From CAJQQY01 sp964352225 (lineage in GTDB: Bacteria > Bacteroidota > Bacteroidia > Chitinophagales > Saprospiraceae), in the NCBI GenBank assembly GCA_964352225.1, contig CAYGRM010000381.1, positions 1 through 6,435 of the forward strand: a stretch of DNA of 6,435 nucleotides. The letters run 5' to 3'. A program made the translations under genes and the position numbers. The notes beneath the pieces are model-generated. The model did not search any database and was not told the DNA's origin. It saw only the letters and a program-made list of their open reading frames with translations. This document shows, one piece after another, positions 6,001-6,435 of this stretch (position 1 is its first letter; each line of letters opens with the position of its first letter).

Positions 6001-6435
6001 GTGCTGTAAAAGTGACGACAGGTAAGGCAAATACCTCCACATCATCACTTGCTGAATTCATACATCCAGCAACGCCCACAGTATAAGTGATGGTATGCGT
6101 TCCTACTCCAGCTGCTGCTGGATCAAAACTATAAGTCATGCCATTGCCATCATCGGTAACACCAGATCCACTATATACTCCACCTGTTGGTGTTCCACCT
6201 CCTAAGCCAGCCTGTACGCCAGCATTGACACATAGATCTGCTAGTGCGGTAAAGGCAGCTGTAGGTATGGCAAATACTTCCACATCATCAGATGCGCTAT
6301 TCGTACAACCATTTAGATCTGTAAAAGTATAAGTGATGGTATGCACTCCTACTCCAGCGGCTGCAGGATCAAAACTATACGTCATGCCATTGCCGTCATC
6401 GGTTACTCCGGTACCACTATATAATCCACCTGTTG
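1..6435 (-). CDS. Giant multidomain surface/adhesin-like protein, internal fragment (PKD-like repeats, LTD, HYR and P domains)
   Basis: One minus-strand frame is open across the entire window: 2,144 complete codons, no stop. I checked the frame at many points from end to end and saw no frameshift. Both termini are missing, so no start codon, ribosome binding site, signal peptide or sorting domain can be judged. In order, the protein has about ten PKD/Ig-like repeats (residues 1-811), an Asp-rich TSP3-like linker (820-836), an unnamed beta-rich region (837-935), and a run of HYR-like modules (938-2144). Two LTD domains and one P domain sit within the HYR run. No enzyme active site was recognised. 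Known proteins with this composition in Bacteroidota are exported, usually by type IX secretion, and act in adhesion, gliding or matrix binding; that role here is inferred. Regular cysteine pairs fit an oxidising extracellular location. Codon third positions are often A or T throughout, with no sign of a foreign segment. Confidence 0.93.
95..382 (-). other. HYR domain 8 (96 aa)
   Basis: Residues 2018-2113: 'EAGPALTCPADITISTNSNN', 'CEGGVILTYPTASDCG', 'ITFNNAIQAYTISGLNVAIH', 'NVTWTATDDCGNESTCVVEI', ending 'KVED'. Start and end match the HYR consensus. The middle is slightly longer than the classical 80-85 residues. Confidence 0.85.
383..634 (-). other. HYR-like module 7 ('GSYKILR...VDWC' type, 84 aa)
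   Basis: Residues 1934-2017: 'LPSDITINYDANCNVNIPAP', 'LTDIGCSNIGIGLDGPEVII', 'DICDGSYKILRKYILVDWCD', ending 'EHLQIIKVLD'. This lineage-typical variant has 'YKI-x-R-x-(W/Y)-x-(V/L)-x-DWC' and 'H-x-QIIKV-x-D' in place of 'TRTWTATD...QTITVED'. I know it from Lewinella/Saprospira-type proteins. Confidence 0.75.
635..1384 (-). other. HYR-like module 6, split by a P domain
   Basis: Residues 1684-1933. It starts 'KLIPDLVCSDDITVRCDNDT' and 'DPGSPY'. After the P domain it resumes 'IGYPVPAGAIV', 'DPCGNTILTYSDVESGDLC' and 'IVRTWTATDESGNTTTC', ending 'ENITIT'. In relatives I know, 'C-x-x-DTDP...GYP-x-ATD-x-C' and 'TYSDV-x-SGD-x-C' lie in one contiguous module, so the P domain appears inserted. Confidence 0.7.
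866..1285 (-). other. Proprotein-convertase P domain (P/Homo B)
   Basis: Residues 1717-1856. Diagnostic segments in order are 'VDVNVTLESDHTWVGDLVIS', 'ITSPAGTTVELMNNIGGPG', 'LDVVFDDAA', 'GTFQPLQALSAFNGQQAAGD' and 'WTISVTDLAGGDSGDVN'. The 'H-x-x-x-GDL-x-I-x-L/I-x-SP-x-GT' and 'G-x-W-x-L/I-x-V-x-D' patterns define the jelly-roll P domain first seen next to subtilisin-like proteases. Full length for the family. No protease domain lies in the window, so it is probably a binding or stabilising module here. Confidence 0.9.
1385..1639 (-). other. Cys-rich beta module 5 ('CNDLVHISLDENCEA' type, 85 aa)
   Basis: Residues 1599-1683: 'CNDLVHISLDENCEATVGAD', 'QVLEGNNYGCYDDYIV', 'DGSHVGQTIEVMVTNPNG', ending 'CWGYILVED'. 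I recognise this as a recurrent module of Saprospiraceae/Lewinella exported proteins, usually found among HYR-like repeats. Four cysteines suggest two disulfides. Function unknown beyond being a structural link. Confidence 0.72.
1640..1885 (-). other. HYR domain 4 (classical, 82 aa)
   Basis: Residues 1517-1598: 'NIAPVITCPDNIYVHLDPGA', 'CDAIVTWNPATATDACG', 'GTTFDRNTTTTISYQALDAN', ending 'NISNCSFTIEIIE'. The 'P-x-I-x-CP-x-(D/N)I' start, 'V-x-W-x-x-P-x-A-x-D' middle and 'YxAxDxxGNxxxCxFxI' ending are the canonical hyalin repeat pattern. This is the clearest HYR domain in the window. Confidence 0.9.
1886..2125 (-). other. HYR-like module 3 (uninterrupted, 80 aa)
   Basis: Residues 1437-1516: 'PTPVCQNISIDLDADGNATI', 'TPDQIDNGSSDQCG', 'FTCGDVGDNTVTLTVTDACG', ending 'CPATVTVED'. 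This is the variant common in Bacteroidota and marine adhesins, with 'C-x-N-I-x-I-x-LD-x-x-G' at the start. It shows the normal module length when nothing is inserted. Confidence 0.82.
2276..2737 (-). other. Lamin-tail domain B (LTD-B)
   Basis: Residues 1233-1386. It opens 'WINEFHYDNTGGDVGEFIEI', continues 'DLTGYSLELYNGANGMTYNT' and 'FQFPVNGIQNGNPDG', and ends 'GESLQLIG...GPAAESPGTLN'. It is the second copy of the LTD, with the same landmarks and nearly the same length as LTD-A. Confidence 0.88.
2355..2416 (-). repeat. Near-identical 62-bp segment, LTD-B copy
   Basis: Counterpart of 3099-3160, with one mismatch in 62 bases. It is the best-conserved DNA between the two LTD domains. Confidence 0.9.
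3029..3487 (-). other. Lamin-tail domain A (LTD-A)
   Basis: Residues 983-1135. It opens 'VVFINEIHYDNTGGDVGEFI', continues 'DLTGYSLVLYNG' and 'VNGIQNGNPDGVALVD', and ends 'GESLQLTG...GPTAESPGDLN'. 'INEIHYDN', 'EFIEV' and 'L-x-GY-x-L' are the hallmarks of bacterial LTD (lamin tail, Ig-like fold) domains, often found in extracellular nucleases and adhesins. No nuclease domain is visible in this window. Closely similar to LTD-B. Confidence 0.88.
3099..3160 (-). repeat. Near-identical 62-bp segment, LTD-A copy
   Basis: This segment, encoding 'GMMSTDIGVAEPGAIGESLQ' plus one following residue, matches 2355-2416 in LTD-B with a single mismatch in 62 bases. The two copies are 744 bp apart. Confidence 0.9.
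3629..3925 (-). other. Unnamed beta-rich region following the calcium linker
   Basis: Residues 837-935 include 'LYYHDFITVTSNPGEMWEVT', 'SGNMHELP', 'ALMDVGPGALPGQRIYRLDF' and 'GEGFAAEV'. Alternating hydrophobic and polar residues suggest a small beta-sandwich. I recall similar stretches after Asp-rich 'DPCDC' linkers in other Bacteroidota exported proteins but cannot assign a named family. It ends in 'TTGGTCEDIDPP', where the HYR-like chain begins. Confidence 0.5.
3926..3976 (-). other. TSP3-like calcium-binding linker
   Basis: Residues 820-836 read 'TDEDGDGIPDILDPCDC'. The D-x-D-G-D-G-I-P-D core is the acidic loop of thrombospondin type 3 / EF-hand-like repeats, which bind calcium in known proteins. 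It forms the junction between the PKD-like array and the following beta-rich region. The two cysteines could pair with each other or with a neighbouring domain. Confidence 0.8.
4001..4246 (-). repeat. PKD-like repeat unit 9 (82 aa, C-terminal unit, first Cys lost)
   Basis: Starts 'AAPVVTFTAPADLSITAG'. The conserved 'ADLC' cysteine is serine here, while the second cysteine ('NGCTNSASDD') remains. This is the last unit before the Asp-rich linker. Confidence 0.86.
4247..4507 (-). repeat. PKD-like repeat unit 8 (87 aa, one loop insertion)
   Basis: Starts 'STVAASFTAPADLC'. It carries an insertion, 'VPGAGEM', between 'GGLP' and 'GVYSG', at the same place as the first insertion in unit 6. It ends 'AAGCMGVATDDVEVL'. 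Confidence 0.86.
4508..4753 (-). repeat. PKD-like repeat unit 7 (82 aa)
   Basis: Near-consensus unit, 'ALPTVMFTAPADICITAG' to 'NGCTGSASDDIEVF'. It has 'AAAGAGVHTLTYTF' in the middle. Confidence 0.88.
4754..5038 (-). repeat. PKD-like repeat unit 6 (95 aa, two loop insertions)
   Basis: This is the longest unit. One insertion, 'PQGTQFGDM', lies between 'GGGTP' and 'GIYSG'. A second, 'NFPSGDPL', lies just before the second cysteine. Framework strands are otherwise consensus. Confidence 0.86.
5039..5293 (-). repeat. PKD-like repeat unit 5 (85 aa, most divergent)
   Basis: Starts 'ALPIVNFNIPSAQDTFC', with three extra residues before the first cysteine. It ends 'GCTDSDTDFISVQ' in place of 'GCTNSASDDVEVF'. 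The 'GPGVTDNGNG' centre resembles unit 2, which fits a three-unit period. Confidence 0.83.
5294..5536 (-). repeat. PKD-like repeat unit 4 (81 aa)
   Basis: Starts 'AIPTAAFTAPADLC' and ends 'TVGVAGCMDSASDD'. It is the counterpart of unit 1, with long identical DNA runs such as the 36 bases around 5328-5363 matching those around 6063-6098. Confidence 0.88.
5537..5782 (-). repeat. PKD-like repeat unit 3 (82 aa)
   Basis: Near-consensus unit starting 'ALPTVTFTALADLC'. It carries 'GGLYSGTGV' and 'HTITYTFTDEIGC'. Its second half is the close counterpart of unit 0. Confidence 0.88.
5783..6028 (-). repeat. PKD-like repeat unit 2 (82 aa, divergent N-terminal loop)
   Basis: After 'FTAPADQC' the standard 'AGVQAGLGGGTP' segment is replaced by 'VNDPASPNAFLGSP'. 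The middle reads 'GPGVTDNGDGSIFFFDP' rather than the consensus 'DDGNGMTYSFDP'. Both cysteines are kept. Confidence 0.85.
6029..6271 (-). repeat. PKD-like repeat unit 1 (81 aa)
   Basis: Starts 'AIPTAAFTALADLC'. The usual 'TFTDxNGC' ending is replaced by 'TVGVAGCMNSASDD', one residue shorter; the same replacement occurs only in unit 4. About 74 of 81 residues match unit 4. Confidence 0.88.
6272..6435 (-). repeat. PKD-like repeat unit 0 (partial, N-terminal part outside window)
   Basis: Begins in mid-unit at 'TGGLYSGTGVTDDGNG' and ends in 'DDVEVF'. The 'GGLYSG' variant is shared only with unit 3 (5537-5782); the visible part differs from that unit at only about three residues. Confidence 0.88.

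Larger units (their letters stand above)
4001..6435 (-). repeat. Tandem array of ~82-residue PKD/Ig-like repeats (9 complete + 1 partial)
   Basis: Residues 1-811. Each unit follows one plan: 'FTAPADLC', then 'AGVQAGLGGGTPTGG', 'VYSGxGVTDDGNGMTYSF', 'DPAAAGVGxHTITYTF', 'NGCTNSASDD', ending in 'VEVFALP'. Unit lengths are 81, 82, 82, 81, 85, 95, 82, 87 and 82 residues (243-285 bp), all multiples of three, so the frame is kept. The pattern of alternating strands and the 'HTITYTFTDxNGC' ending match the PKD/Ig-like beta-sandwich repeats common in Bacteroidota exported proteins. The two conserved cysteines per unit ('ADLC' and 'NGC') probably form one intradomain disulfide. The array runs off the right edge, so the total copy number is unknown. 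Confidence 0.92.
5294..6435 (-). repeat. Higher-order duplication with 735-bp (three-unit) period
   Basis: Units 0/3, 1/4 and, more weakly, 2/5 are paired at a constant offset of 735 bp (245 residues). Pair-specific markers are 'GGLYSG' (units 0 and 3 only), 'TVGVAGCM' (1 and 4 only) and 'GPGVTDNG' (2 and 5 only). DNA similarity is strong over 5294-5700 versus 6029-6435 and decays into unit 5. This points to duplication of a block of about three units, followed by divergence. Confidence 0.75.

Noticed and set aside
4311..6332. Plus-strand open frames with recurring 'SSVTPxPLYTPPVGVP' peptides, suggestive of a proline-rich repeat protein.
   Set aside because: They are antisense shadows of the minus-strand repeats: the same DNA repeated gives the same antisense peptide. 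They are short, interrupted by stops between units, and overlap a continuous minus-strand frame with clear domain homology.
4001..6435. Regularly spaced repeats that could be mistaken for a CRISPR array or noncoding satellite.
   Set aside because: The period is 243-285 bp, always a multiple of three, and both the conserved and variable parts translate in one frame to a beta-sandwich unit. There are no short palindromic repeats with unique spacers.

Overview
The whole window lies inside one very large protein-coding gene on the minus strand. Reading the reverse complement, one frame (codons at 6433-6431 down to 4-2) stays open for all 2,144 complete codons. Neither the start nor the stop codon is present, so the protein is longer than 2,144 residues. 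There is no intergenic space, promoter, RNA gene, transposase or CRISPR array. The N-terminus lies beyond the right edge and the C-terminus beyond the left edge. Residue numbers below count from the first complete codon at the right edge.

The product looks like a secreted or surface-anchored multidomain adhesin-like protein of a Bacteroidota bacterium, most likely of the Saprospiraceae/Lewinella type. This rests on the fairly AT-rich coding sequence and on recurrent sequence formulas I associate with that group: 'YSGPGVTDDGNG', 'TRTWTATDDCGN', 'CNDLVHISLDENCEA', 'GSYKILR...VDWC', and 'CDEFTVV...TFDD'. The taxonomic call is inference.

Layout from N- to C-terminus (right to left). (1) 6435-4001: one partial and nine complete tandem units of about 82 residues, PKD/Ig-like, with two cysteines each and a three-unit higher-order period. 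(2) 3976-3926: a short Asp-rich calcium-binding (TSP3-like) linker. (3) 3925-3629: a beta-rich stretch of about 99 residues that I cannot name. (4) 3622-1: a chain of hyalin-repeat (HYR)-like modules joined at 'ED-x-x-x-P' borders. The first two each appear to be interrupted by a lamin-tail (LTD) domain, and the sixth by a proprotein-convertase P domain. The others are uninterrupted.

A plausible reading is an extended extracellular stalk of disulfide-stabilised beta-sandwiches carrying LTD and P domains as side decorations. A signal peptide and a type IX secretion C-terminal sorting domain would be expected outside the window, but neither can be seen. The most interesting points are the repeated nesting of unrelated domains inside HYR-like hosts, the near-identical LTD copies inside more diverged hosts, and the duplication history and variable loops of the tandem array.
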